From positions 1-48,169 of the forward strand of contig CAYOEZ010000008.1 of assembly GCA_964402955.1 (NCBI GenBank): a stretch of 48,169 nt of DNA, written 5' to 3'. The stretch is from CAYOEZ01 sp964402955. GTDB taxonomy: Bacteria > Chloroflexota > DTOL01 > DAOUCN01. Positions 1 to 6,842 of this stretch are shown here, piece after piece; position 1 is the first letter of the stretch, and the number at the start of each line of letters is the position of its first letter. The notes beneath the pieces are model-generated. The model ran no database searches and had not been told where the DNA came from. It saw only the letters and a list, made by a program, of their open reading frames with translations. The translations under genes and the position numbers were made by a program.

Positions 1-555
1 AACGGCGCCTCGTTCGCGGCCCTTGGCGGCCTCGCCCTCGACGCGAATGGTCGTCGTGGGGCTGATGAGCACCGGGCCGGTGGGAACCGTCTGTGACACG
101 GCGTAGGTCTGCGCACGAGTGCCAAACAGGTTCACCCGCACCTGGTCGCCAGCCGTGACCGGGATGCCATCGAGCAGGCGGGCCAGGTAGCGCGCCTGGG
201 CGCCATTGGTCGCAGCCCGTGCGCTCTCCAGTGGAGCCAGGACAACGCTGCGGGCCGCTTGCGCCTCGATCCGGCGCACAGTAACTTGCTCATCCAGGCT
301 GCTGCCCGCGTTTGCCCGCACGATGCCGTCCATTTGGATCAGGCCTTGCCCCCGTTGGGCGGCATAGGCTGGCATCAAGCGAGCGATAGTTCTTTTCTGG
401 CCGGCGATCTCCACGATGTCGCCAACGGCGGCGCCCATGCGCTCCAGGTCCTGCGGATCCAGGCGGGCAAGCCCACGACCGACATCTTTCGGCAGGGCTT
501 CCGCCACACGCAGAGTGAACTGCGGCAGATCCGTTCTTCTACTTGTTTCGCTCAT
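1..555 (-). CDS. CDC48-like AAA+ ATPase, N-terminal part (runs off left edge)
   Basis: The frame is open for 185 codons from ATG at 555 to the window edge, so the C-terminus and both expected ATPase domains lie outside. The visible residues resemble the CDC48/VCP N-terminal double-psi barrel: an early FTLRVAEALPKDVGRGLARL stretch, then GAAVGDIVEIAG, a segment rich in Arg and hydrophobics, and a second half with LLDGIPVTAGDQVRV. An AGGGG ribosome site lies about 6 bases before the ATG. In CDC48 family members this domain binds adaptors and the missing part would unfold or disassemble protein complexes. It follows the gas-vesicle genes on the same strand after a repeat cluster, so a role in remodelling gas-vesicle proteins is an inference. 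No Walker motif is visible in the part present. Confidence 0.72.
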   Translation of the reverse strand, partial: MSETSRRTDLPQFTLRVAEALPKDVGRGLARLDPQDLERMGAAVGDIVEIAGQKRTIARLMPAYAAQRGQGLIQMDGIVRANAGSSLDEQVTVRRIEAQAARSVVLAPLESARAATNGAQARYLARLLDGIPVTAGDQVRVNLFGTRAQTYAVSQTVPTGPVLISPTTTIRVEGEAAKGRERGAV

Positions 556-564
556 GCGTCACCC

Positions 565-835
565 CTGTGAGGGCAGGTTTCAAACCTGCCCCTACCGTTC
601 ATGCCCGATAGCACTGTAGGGGCAGGTTTGAAACCTGCCCTGCCGGCCCTGCCCGGTCGTGCTGTAGGGGCAGGTTTGAAACCTGCCCTGCCGGCCATGC
701 CCGATAGCACTGTAGGGGCAGGTTTGAAACCTGCCCCGCCGGCCATGCCCGATGGAGCGGGGCAGGCTCTGGAGCGGGGCAGGCTCTGCCCGATAGCACT
801 GTAGGGGCAGGTTTGAAACCTGCCCTGCCGGCCAT
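565..835. repeat. Cluster of five palindromic repeats, partly 48-bp tandem
   Basis: Five copies of a palindrome with the core GGCAGGTTTGAAACCTGCC start near 571, 616, 664, 712 and 801. Four copies are preceded by GTAGG. Copies 2 to 4 are spaced exactly 48 bp apart. Between the last two lie two copies of a second unit, GGAGCGGGGCAGGCTCT. The cluster fills the gap between the zinc-finger gene and the CDC48-like gene. Each palindrome can form a hairpin in RNA, so it may affect mRNA stability or termination within the operon (inference). Open reading frames crossing it are repeat artefacts. Confidence 0.9.
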
Positions 836-854
836 GGCGGACGTGCATCCGCGC

Positions 855-1241
855 TTAGCGTTCTGTTCGCCCGGCCGCCACTACTCCGCTGCCTTTGCAC
901 GTTGCGCAGCAAAACTGGCTGCCCGGCCAGACGTAGTCAACAATATCGCGCGCCCTGCCACTGCCGTGACAAGCGGGACAGGCCACCGCGTCCTCGGCGA
1001 TCTCCACCAGCCCAACGCCGGCGCAGGCCGTGCACGTCATCCGCGAGTGGGGATGCACCCCGCTTCCCCCACAGAAGGCACAGGCGGCGATCGGCTCGTG
1101 CAGGTTGTGGCTGCCGCTCCCGCCGCATACCTGGCAGGTCGACAGCGGAGACATGAGACCGAAGGGATCCGTGCCTGTCCCACGGCAGAAGGCACACGAG
1201 ACGCTTACTTGTCCCACGATTGTTCTCTCGCTTGCCATCAT
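855..1241 (-). CDS. DnaJ-type cysteine-rich zinc-finger protein without J domain
   Basis: The product is about 128 aa and consists almost wholly of CxxCxGxG-like units: CAFCRGTG, CQVCGGSG, CAFCGGSG, CTACAGVG, CPACHGSG and CATCKGSG. That is six motifs, where DnaJ has four. There is no HPD-containing J domain. In DnaJ these motifs bind two zinc ions and help hold unfolded clients. The start chosen is the ATG at 1241, which overlaps the gvpJ stop as ATGA, implying translational coupling; the next codon is also ATG. Placement at the end of the gas-vesicle genes suggests a chaperone or scaffold for hydrophobic vesicle proteins (inference). The exact family is not recognised. Confidence 0.75.
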   Translation of the reverse strand: MMASERTIVGQVSVSCAFCRGTGTDPFGLMSPLSTCQVCGGSGSHNLHEPIAACAFCGGSGVHPHSRMTCTACAGVGLVEIAEDAVACPACHGSGRARDIVDYVWPGSQFCCATCKGSGVVAAGRTER

Positions 1242-1537
1242 GCCACCCCCACTCGCGCTTCCAGCGTATGGAGTCGCTCCCTCAGCATCTTGTTTTCGTC
1301 CTCCATGTGCTTGGCTGACGTCGTCAGGTAGGGATCGGTCTGCCACCAGTTGATGCCCATCTCCATCGCCTTGTCAACCGAGGCGATCAACAATCGAATT
1401 CTGATGTTGAGTAATTCCACGCCCACCAGTTCGATACTGATGTCACCAGCGATGACAATTCCCTTGTCCAGCACCCGTTCCAGAATATCAGCCAGGCCGG
1501 TGCTCTGGATGGAATGCTCCATGCGTTGTTCCGGCAT
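1238..1537 (-). CDS. gvpJ: Gas vesicle protein GvpJ (GvpA-like minor shell protein)
   Basis: This 99-aa protein carries the GvpA/J/M core: GLADILERVLDKGIVIAG, then a helix containing IELVGVELLNIRIRLLIASV, followed by INWW. The C-terminal extension after about residue 65 has a charged helix (MEDENKMLRERLHTLEARV), which fits GvpJ better than the short GvpA. GvpJ-type proteins are thought to take part in nucleation or at the tips of the gas vesicle. An AAGGGAG ribosome site lies just before the ATG. The stop overlaps the start of the zinc-finger gene by 4 bases. GvpM or GvpS is an alternative name because these paralogues are hard to tell apart by eye. Confidence 0.88.
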   Translation of the reverse strand: MPEQRMEHSIQSTGLADILERVLDKGIVIAGDISIELVGVELLNIRIRLLIASVDKAMEMGINWWQTDPYLTTSAKHMEDENKMLRERLHTLEARVGVA

Positions 1538-1585
1538 TGTGCGCTCCCTTGCTCAAAGATGACACGACACACTACTGGCGAGGCC

Positions 1586-1867
1586 CTAGCCTGCGCCCTT
1601 GATCTGGGTAGCCTTGAGGACCAGCGTCGCGGTCTGCCGCCGCAGGCCAGACACATTTCGGCACAGGCAGCAGTCCAGGCTGTCCTCATTGTACTGCTGG
1701 CAGGCTATCAGGACACTCGCAGATGCGATAAGATCCCTGGCATGACCGGCTTTCGCCGGCATCGTGCCGGCCAGATTGATCGCTCTGGTCAGGCGCATCT
1801 GCTCTGCCTCATGCCTGTTGAAGATACTGATAGGGCAGGTAATCTGTGCCGCATTAGCGCTCGTCAT
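1586..1867 (-). CDS. Small unknown protein in the gas-vesicle operon
   Basis: This 93-aa reading frame starts with an ATG that overlaps the gvpO stop as ATGA, so coupled translation is likely. I do not recognise the family. Visible features are a central helix-rich part and a Cys cluster followed by basic and hydrophobic residues (DCCLCRNVSGLRRQTATLVL). No signal peptide or membrane segment is evident. The next gene, gvpJ, begins 48 bp downstream. Its position between gvpO and gvpJ suggests an accessory assembly or regulatory protein (inference only). Confidence 0.6.
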   Translation of the reverse strand: MTSANAAQITCPISIFNRHEAEQMRLTRAINLAGTMPAKAGHARDLIASASVLIACQQYNEDSLDCCLCRNVSGLRRQTATLVLKATQIKGAG

Positions 1868-2130
1868 GCAGTGGCCTCTTGCTCCGGCTGGCCGCGCGAG
1901 TAGCGGCGCGTGCGGACATAGCTCAGCACTTTTCCGTCGCAGTCAAGCACCATGTCGTAGGCTGCCAGGATGTCTGTCGACGCCGGGATACGTTTCATCT
2001 CAACCATATCCACGGTAACATGCCAGCTATCGTCTACCTTCAACAGTTTTGACACTGTCTCTGGCTTATAGACAGTGAGTTGCATCATTTGATCTTTTGC
2101 AAGCTGTACAATCTGTGCTCCGGTCACCAT
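1864..2130 (-). CDS. gvpO: Gas vesicle protein GvpO
   Basis: The 88-aa product matches the GvpO pattern: a Trp-containing strand (DDSWHVTVDMVEMKRIP), then STDILAAYDMVLDCDGKV and a basic C-terminal VRTRRYSRG. GvpO is a small cytoplasmic protein needed for gas-vesicle formation in haloarchaea and many bacteria; its biochemical role is unsettled. I chose the ATG at 2130 rather than a longer upstream frame because a GGGAGGGAAGG ribosome site lies just before it. The stop overlaps the start of the next small gene by 4 bases. Confidence 0.88.
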   Translation of the reverse strand: MVTGAQIVQLAKDQMMQLTVYKPETVSKLLKVDDSWHVTVDMVEMKRIPASTDILAAYDMVLDCDGKVLSYVRTRRYSRGQPEQEATA

Positions 2131-2235
2131 TTGCCTTCCCTCCCCTTTTTTGAATTCGACTGGCCCTCTTGTGATGTACACTCTATCCCATCCAAAGGAC
2201 TGGCCTGGCACAACATTCTTCGCTGCTGACGATCG

Positions 2236-2493
2236 CTACCTGGCTGTCTGGGCAGCCCGTCGGTCGCGGGCAATCTTGAGCCGTTGCAGCAGGACCGTCT
2301 CTGCCTCGCTGTATACGTCGTCGCTGATCTCACCCAGGTCGAGTTTCATCTCCAACTCTATGAGCTGAGCGCGAATCGCGTCTTCGCCAAAGAACTGCTT
2401 GTCTGCTTCATCTTGAATGGTCTCAGCGATCCAGACAAGGCCCTTGATAGGTCCCGTCACCGGGAAGGTCAGTAGATCAATCAGAAAACCCAT
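2236..2493 (-). CDS. gvpG: Gas vesicle protein GvpG
   Basis: This 85-aa protein begins MGFLIDLLTFPVTGPIKGLV, the characteristic GvpG N-terminus, followed by an acidic and basic helical region (LIELEMKLDLGEISDDVYSE, then LLQRLKIARDRR). GvpG is an accessory protein in gas-vesicle assembly and usually neighbours GvpF, as here. An AGGAGAG ribosome site sits upstream. It lies 25 bp after gvpF/L in the same orientation, consistent with one operon. Confidence 0.9.
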   Translation of the reverse strand: MGFLIDLLTFPVTGPIKGLVWIAETIQDEADKQFFGEDAIRAQLIELEMKLDLGEISDDVYSEAETVLLQRLKIARDRRAAQTAR

Positions 2494-2518
2494 ATCGCCT
2501 GCTCTCCTGGGCCAACCC

Positions 2519-3289
2519 CTATTCGTCCCACTTCACCACAATGTTGACGAAGTTGTAGGGTGGAACCGGGCCGACATACTTGAACGTGAGCCTCTTCCCC
2601 ATCTCCTCGTCGAGCTTTGTGACTGCCGCATCGAACTCTGGCTGGCGATCGCCATCAACCAAGAAGGCGGCGTTGATGACCATGCGATCAGTGATCACCT
2701 TGTTTGTCCTACACTCATGCGCCAGGGGCGTCAAGGGGCCAAGGATCCGTGCGGCGTCATCATCGCGCTTCTTCCACATTGCACTCTCGATCAGCTCGCC
2801 CAGGCGGATGCGCTCGTAATAGGTTTGCTCGGGACGGCGGCACATGAGACTATCGCGCAATTGGCGGATGGGTTGATTCTCATTCAGGACCTCCTGGAAA
2901 ATGACCTCCTCGTACCAAAAGGCCTTGAGACCGAGCTCCACCATGCCATTCATATCATTGAGCAAGCCACTGAACTCACCGAAGCGTCGCTTGAGAACCT
3001 GCTCGACAATGGCGTTGGCGCTGGGCGCCAACGTACAGAAGCGGGCCGGGAGCATCGAGTACTCACGCATGACCTCCTCCAACACCAGGGTGTGAGCCAT
3101 CATGTTGCGCCGGCTGTTGTCGTACTCGACAGCGGGGGAGGAACTCACCACGGCTGCCAGATCCTGATAGCACACCGTTCGGACAACGTCTCCGCGCTCG
3201 CCGATGCCCCGCGTGGTGAACTCGCGCTGCTCAGGGCAGCGGATGATGCAATACACATACTGGCCGGTCTTGGCCTCTGGTTCTGCCAT
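2519..3289 (-). CDS. gvpF: Gas vesicle protein GvpF/GvpL
   Basis: The product is about 256 aa. It shows the GvpL/GvpF family layout: an N-terminal strand YVYCIIRC, a central MLPARFCTLAPSANAI motif (usually MLPxRFGT), a helical domain rich in Arg/Glu, and a C-terminal YVGPVPPYNFVNI. Family members bind GvpA and act early in assembly. The start at 3289 is preferred over the frame's upstream extension because GGAGA precedes it and the family's N-terminus begins there. Distinguishing GvpF from GvpL is not possible by eye. Confidence 0.9.
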   Translation of the reverse strand: MAEPEAKTGQYVYCIIRCPEQREFTTRGIGERGDVVRTVCYQDLAAVVSSSPAVEYDNSRRNMMAHTLVLEEVMREYSMLPARFCTLAPSANAIVEQVLKRRFGEFSGLLNDMNGMVELGLKAFWYEEVIFQEVLNENQPIRQLRDSLMCRRPEQTYYERIRLGELIESAMWKKRDDDAARILGPLTPLAHECRTNKVITDRMVINAAFLVDGDRQPEFDAAVTKLDEEMGKRLTFKYVGPVPPYNFVNIVVKWDE

Positions 3290-3318
3290 CTTGCGTCTCC
3301 ATTTGTGGTCAACAGTGC

Positions 3319-4104
3319 CTAGCTCGCAATCCACTCGTCGTGCAGCGCCATCCCCTTCTGCGCCAGAGCCCGCGCCAGAACCGTCACAACGCCATGCCCC
3401 CACGCCTGCATCTCTGCGTTATCCAGATCAGGGCGCAGAAGCCTGTATTGCTCGCACAGGTCCGTGTAGGCCACGGCCACCGCAGGGTCCAGGTTGGGGA
3501 AGACGGCCGCCTGCAGGACGGATTCCAGTTCCTTCGCCGCGCCGTGTTGTCCAGCGCGGTAGAAGGGTGCAATCTCCAGGGCAAGATCAAGGTACCCCTT
3601 CAGATCCGCTATCAGCAGCAGGACATCTGATCCCTGCGCGGTCAGGTCGTCCCTGGCCACGTCAGCCTGCAACTGCTGCTGTAGCACGCTCCGTCCCTCG
3701 ACGCTGCGGCCAGCATTCAGCACGTTTCCTCGATCCAGGTGAAGCAATGCCTGGCCAAACCCCTTCTGGATCATGAGATCATTGGCGAAAATCTCACGCG
3801 GCGCATAGAGGCACAGCTTGTCGGCCAACACTGCGATCAGGCGCTGCACCTTGTCGTGCCTGTTTGCAGTCCAAAGTGAGCGGCCTGTCTGTCCCTCGCT
3901 TGTGGCTCGGGCGAGCGTCACGTGCACCTGCCATGAACGGGATGAGTGCGTCGTCTCATTCTCAGCCAGAGGATGGGCGTGCTCGTGAGCCAACAAGCCC
4001 TGCATGGCCATGGGGTCATGCCAGTAGCCTTCTTTTTCCATTGCCTGCTTGTTGACCACGACATGGCAGGCAGCCGGGTTCGCCAGATCGTAGATGGTGA
4101 CCAC
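3319..4104 (-). pseudogene. HExxH metalloprotease-like protein, 3' part of a split gene
   Basis: The frame encodes a protein with HEHAH (an HExxH zinc motif) about 39 residues after the GTG at 4104, in LLAHEHAHPLAENE. A long helical C-terminal part follows, ending about 30 bp before gvpF/L. The frame continues upstream into the repeat at 4144-4243, but the N-terminal residues there are repeat translation. The neighbouring frame at 4112-4468 appears to be the N-terminal part of the same protein, offset by one base and separated by the repeat. I read this as one gene interrupted by insertion. If the GTG at 4104 is used, a shortened 261-aa protein could still be made. Function is unknown; a peptidase acting on gas-vesicle or other proteins is an inference. 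Confidence 0.6.
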
Positions 4105-4111
4105 GGGCCGG

Positions 4112-4468
4112 CTATCCAGGGCCGCGGCGCCGCCTGGAGGCAGAGCCCGCCTCGCTCCAGAGCCTGCCCCGCTCCAGAGCCTGCCCCGCTCCAGAGCCTG
4201 CCCCGCTCCATCGGGCATCGGGCATCGGGCATCGGGCATGGGGCGTGGCTACAATGAGGCCAAGCTGGTGCACGAGGGGCTGCATATCCTGCAAGATCAA
4301 CAGCGTCACCTCGCGGTGCGGCCAGGCCTTTCCCTGTATATAGCCCTGGATGACCCGTTCTTCCACCTGCACAACTGGCAGCACGCCGTTCTCCACGTCA
4401 GATACGACACGCAGCTCCGTGTCTTCGATGCGGTGCAGGCTGAAGTGCTTGATTGTGCGTGGTCTCAC
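4112..4468 (-). pseudogene. N-terminal fragment of the split HExxH-protein gene
   Basis: The frame starts with GTG at 4468, one base after the Hsp20 stop, which suggests translational coupling. About 75 residues look genuine: basic start RPRTIKHFSLHRIEDTELRV, then a strand-and-helix region ending VHQLGLIVAT near 4244. After that the frame reads only repeat sequence and stops at 4112. The continuing sense (VVTIYDLANPAACHVVV) resumes at 4104 in another frame, so the product as it stands would lack the HExxH domain. A sequencing frameshift would not explain the inserted repeat DNA, although it could add to the frame change. Confidence 0.6.
4144..4243. repeat. Repeat insertion inside the split gas-vesicle accessory gene
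   Basis: On the minus strand this contains four copies of a CCCGATG-type hexamer repeat followed by about four copies of a 17-bp unit, GGAGCGGGGCAGGCTCT. The same units occur at 750-795, 6770-6838, 33061-33150 and near 41710. The stretch separates two reading frames that look like halves of one protein. The distance between the two genuine coding parts (about 139 bp, not a multiple of three) changes the frame. Confidence 0.85.
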
Positions 4469-4469
4469 C

Positions 4470-5000
4470 CTATGCCTTCTTTGCCCGCAACTCCAGGATG
4501 CCGTTCTTATACGTCTTCTGCAGTGAACCTGCATCCACCTTGGCCGGCAACAGGATATCTTTGCCGTACTTGCGCTCGCCCGTCGTCTGTAGGGTCAGGA
4601 TATCTTCCTGAACGTCGACCTTGATCTCAGCCTCGCTGACGCCCGGTAACTCAACGACCATAACGATTTCGCTGGCCTCATCGAAGACGTCGACCATGGG
4701 CTCGCGCACGTCAGCAACAACCGGCCCCTCATCTGTGGACTTGATGTTGCCAAAATGCTCAACTCTGGGCATGCCACCGACGCCGGTGCGCACACTGAAG
4801 CCGTAGACGCCGCGCGCTTTATCGCCCATGCCCTTGACCTTGAACTCACCGCTGCGCTTCACCTCTTCCTGGCCAGTCTCGGACATCTCCGAGATAAGGT
4901 CGAGGAAGTTTCCCAATCCCTTGAACAGCCCGCCGAAACCCAGGTCGAACGACACGTCTCCCTTGTCGTCCTGCGGCCGTCGTGCTTTTCTCTCTGCCAT
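4470..5000 (-). CDS. gvpH: Hsp20 family small heat-shock protein (GvpH-like)
   Basis: The 176-aa product has an N-terminal arm with GLGNFLDLISEMSE and a conserved ARGVYGFSVRTGVGG, typical of gas-vesicle-linked Hsp20 proteins (GvpH). An alpha-crystallin domain follows from about residue 90, including VDVFDEASEIVMVVELPGVS and the C-terminal KNGILELRAKK. Such proteins act as holdases; GvpH interacts with gas-vesicle proteins in haloarchaea. An AAGGAG site precedes ATG 5000; the TTG two codons upstream is less likely. The next frame begins one base after its stop. Confidence 0.85.
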   Translation of the reverse strand: MAERKARRPQDDKGDVSFDLGFGGLFKGLGNFLDLISEMSETGQEEVKRSGEFKVKGMGDKARGVYGFSVRTGVGGMPRVEHFGNIKSTDEGPVVADVREPMVDVFDEASEIVMVVELPGVSEAEIKVDVQEDILTLQTTGERKYGKDILLPAKVDAGSLQKTYKNGILELRAKKA

Positions 5001-5077
5001 CTCCAACTCTCCTTAATAGCATATCTGTGGGCAATACCTGTGGCCGTCACAGACGTTGGGCGGGTCTCACGCCCCCC

Positions 5078-5140
5078 GGCCCCCAACCGTGGGGGAGACG
5101 GGCCCGCCGGCCCCCAACCGTGGGGGAGACCTGCCCGCCG
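5078..5140. repeat. Two tandem 31-bp GC-rich repeats
   Basis: Two copies of GGCCCCCAACCGTGGGGGAG begin at 5078 and 5109. Each contains the palindrome CCCCCAACCGTGGGGG. A related palindrome with CTT in place of CGT occurs at 13276-13370. They lie between the small ORF at 5167 and the Hsp20 gene and may form hairpins in the operon transcript. Confidence 0.85.
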
Positions 5141-5166
5141 CTGCAATGCCAGCAGGAACGCGCGAT

Positions 5167-5388
5167 CTACGCCGAGCGAGCGATTTGCGCGGTGGACTCC
5201 TGCCGCGCCCGCCATAGCAGTCGCCGGCGGTGGGCATGCAATCGCTTAAGCTCCGCCGCCACGTGCTCTGTTTCCTGCAGCCGCAGCCAGTTTCCCTGAC
5301 CGGGACCGGTGTTGCTCCGGATGGAACGCGCTGTGCGAATGCAGGCATGCGTCTTTCTGGGCCAGAGAGCACCGAAGCTACTCATCAT
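5167..5388 (-). CDS. Possible small basic protein
   Basis: This 73-aa frame begins ATGATG, with GGGAGGGG immediately upstream, and starts only 7 bp after the preceding gene's stop. The sequence is basic with a likely helix (VAAELKRLHAHRRRLLWRAR). I do not recognise it. Support is the ribosome site, the tight spacing and the strand; against it are the short length and lack of any known motif. The second ATG at 5385 could be the real start. Confidence 0.42.
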   Translation of the reverse strand: MMSSFGALWPRKTHACIRTARSIRSNTGPGQGNWLRLQETEHVAAELKRLHAHRRRLLWRARQESTAQIARSA

Positions 5389-5395
5389 CCCCTCC

Positions 5396-5734
5396 CTAAT
5401 ACTCCAAAGAAACAGTCTTGTAGGTCTTGCCTGGCGCCGCCTTTTTCTGTTCAGCCGGTTGTGCAGAGGCGCGCGCGCTTGGGATGGCAGGCGCCTGTTG
5501 AGGGTTCAGCAGCGCCTGCATCATGTCCAGTTGCTCCTGGATATCGCGCAGACGTTCATCGACTTCTAGCTGCTTGCGTGCCCACAGGCTTCGTTCCTTG
5601 CTCAACCGGGAGCGTTCGTGCTCGAGGCGAGCTATGCGCGACGAGAGCTGGGCACGGTCACTTGGTACCGTCGCGTTGATCAGGGTCTGAATCGTGCGCA
5701 CTCTGCGCATCCCGCTACCGCTTAGCCTGTTCAT
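5396..5734 (-). CDS. Coiled-coil accessory protein of the gas-vesicle operon
   Basis: The product is about 112 aa. Residues 15 to 80 form a heptad-rich coiled coil (RIARLEHERSRLSKERSLWA, then DERLRDIQEQLDMM), followed by a Pro/Ala-rich tail. I chose ATG 5734 because a GGGAGGGAG site precedes it; the upstream extension overlaps the end of gvpN. The start lies inside the last 20 bases of gvpN, so translation is probably coupled. Small coiled-coil proteins occur in many gas-vesicle clusters, but I cannot assign this one to a named Gvp. Confidence 0.7.
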   Translation of the reverse strand: MNRLSGSGMRRVRTIQTLINATVPSDRAQLSSRIARLEHERSRLSKERSLWARKQLEVDERLRDIQEQLDMMQALLNPQQAPAIPSARASAQPAEQKKAAPGKTYKTVSLEY

Positions 5735-6728
5735 GCGCGTCTCCCTCCCTACTTTCTTGCAACGGGGCCGGCTGGCGGCCATGTCCGTTGCTGCTGCAGT
5801 AATGCTCAATCAGGCTCAGCAGGAGCTTGCGTTGCGAGACCCGCTTCTCCTGCGCGGCGCTGGTGAAGGCGGTCTTGGCCTCCAGAACATCCAGGCAGAT
5901 ATTCACGAAGCGCGCATCGTCTGCCAGCGGACGGATGTGCTGCCCGGCGCAGACTCTGGCAATCATGATACAGGCTCGCAATGTCGGCGCCTGGTCGTAC
6001 TCATGCGAGCTGCGGAAGTCGCGCACCAGATCGACAATGTGGCTGGCATCGTCCGTAGCCAAACCAGAGCGCGCCACGGTGATGCCAAGTTCCGTTTCCC
6101 CGTCGTAGTACTCCAGATCCATGGTCACCAGGCGATCCATGAGCGCGTCCTGCGTGTCGTGCACGCCGGCGTACTCCTGCGGGTTGCTGGTGAAGATGGC
6201 CCGGAAATTCGGGTGCACCTTGACGTAGGTATCTTCACTGCTCGTGTTTGGCAGAATCAGCAGATGTTCCTCGAGAATACCCAACAGAACGTTGTTGGCC
6301 TCTGGCCGTGAGCGGCTGAATTCGTCGTAGACGAGAGTGAAGCCTTCGCGGCAGGCAGTCGTCAGGCGGTTATCCTGCCATCGCTGTTCAGCATTCTCTT
6401 CGTACTTGAGCACCGTATGGATGTAGCGATCCACAACCTTGTGGTAACGGTAGCCGTTCTTGCCGCCGATAAGGTCCGAGGTGGTGAATCCCTCGTCGCC
6501 GGCAATGATGATCACCGGGCGGCCAATCTGAGCAGCCACGTGGAGAGCCAGCGTCGTCTTGCCGCTGCCGGCCGGGCCGCGGAAGTGGACAGGGAAACCG
6601 GCACTCAGGTAGGATAGAGCGCGCTCCGTCAGTTGTTTGAGAGCGGGCGTCTCCACGAAGTCAGGGCGCGGCTGCACGTTCAGCGCGCTGACTCTTTCAT
6701 TGAATGCGGGCATTAAGCTAACAGCCAT
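5715..6728 (-). CDS. gvpN: Gas vesicle AAA+ ATPase GvpN
   Basis: This 337-aa protein is a MoxR-like AAA+ ATPase. Walker A is GPAGSGKT at residues 51-58; Walker B is TLVYDE at 131-136. A NPQEYAGV segment follows the sensor-1 Asn region, and QDALMDRLVT resembles the conserved Arg-finger area of GvpN. The N-terminal RPDFVETPALKQLTERAL is typical for GvpN. It is thought to promote gas-vesicle enlargement or assembly using ATP. AGGAGGAGG lies directly upstream of ATG 6728. It overlaps the coiled-coil gene by 20 bp. Confidence 0.93.
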   Translation of the reverse strand: MAVSLMPAFNERVSALNVQPRPDFVETPALKQLTERALSYLSAGFPVHFRGPAGSGKTTLALHVAAQIGRPVIIIAGDEGFTTSDLIGGKNGYRYHKVVDRYIHTVLKYEENAEQRWQDNRLTTACREGFTLVYDEFSRSRPEANNVLLGILEEHLLILPNTSSEDTYVKVHPNFRAIFTSNPQEYAGVHDTQDALMDRLVTMDLEYYDGETELGITVARSGLATDDASHIVDLVRDFRSSHEYDQAPTLRACIMIARVCAGQHIRPLADDARFVNICLDVLEAKTAFTSAAQEKRVSQRKLLLSLIEHYCSSNGHGRQPAPLQESREGDAHEQAKR

Positions 6729-6766
6729 CTTTGCCTCCTCCTTGTTGCCATGGATGCAGCAACACC

Positions 6767-6838
6767 CGATGCCCGATACAGCACCCGATAGACGGGGTGA
6801 GCCTCGGGGCAGGCTCTGGAGCGGGGTGAGCTTGCAGC
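6767..6838. repeat. Mixed copy of the CCCGAT / CGGGGCAGGCTCT repeats
   Basis: This contains CCCGATACAG and CCCGATAGACGGGGTGAGC, then GGGGCAGGCTCTGGAGCGGG and GTGAGCTTGCAG. The same elements are found at 33061-33150 in the opposite genomic context. It separates gvpN from the upstream 248-aa gene. Confidence 0.8.
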
Positions 6839-6842
6839 ATCC

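Noticed and set aside
552..912. Several overlapping reading frames rich in RFQTCPY or GFKPAPT
   Set aside because: They are translations of the palindromic repeat cluster in different frames and have no ribosome sites or homology.
4112..4239. The upstream extension of the HExxH frame (MPDARCPMPDGAGQALERGR) as its true N-terminus
   Set aside because: It is encoded entirely by repeat DNA and has no ribosome site.
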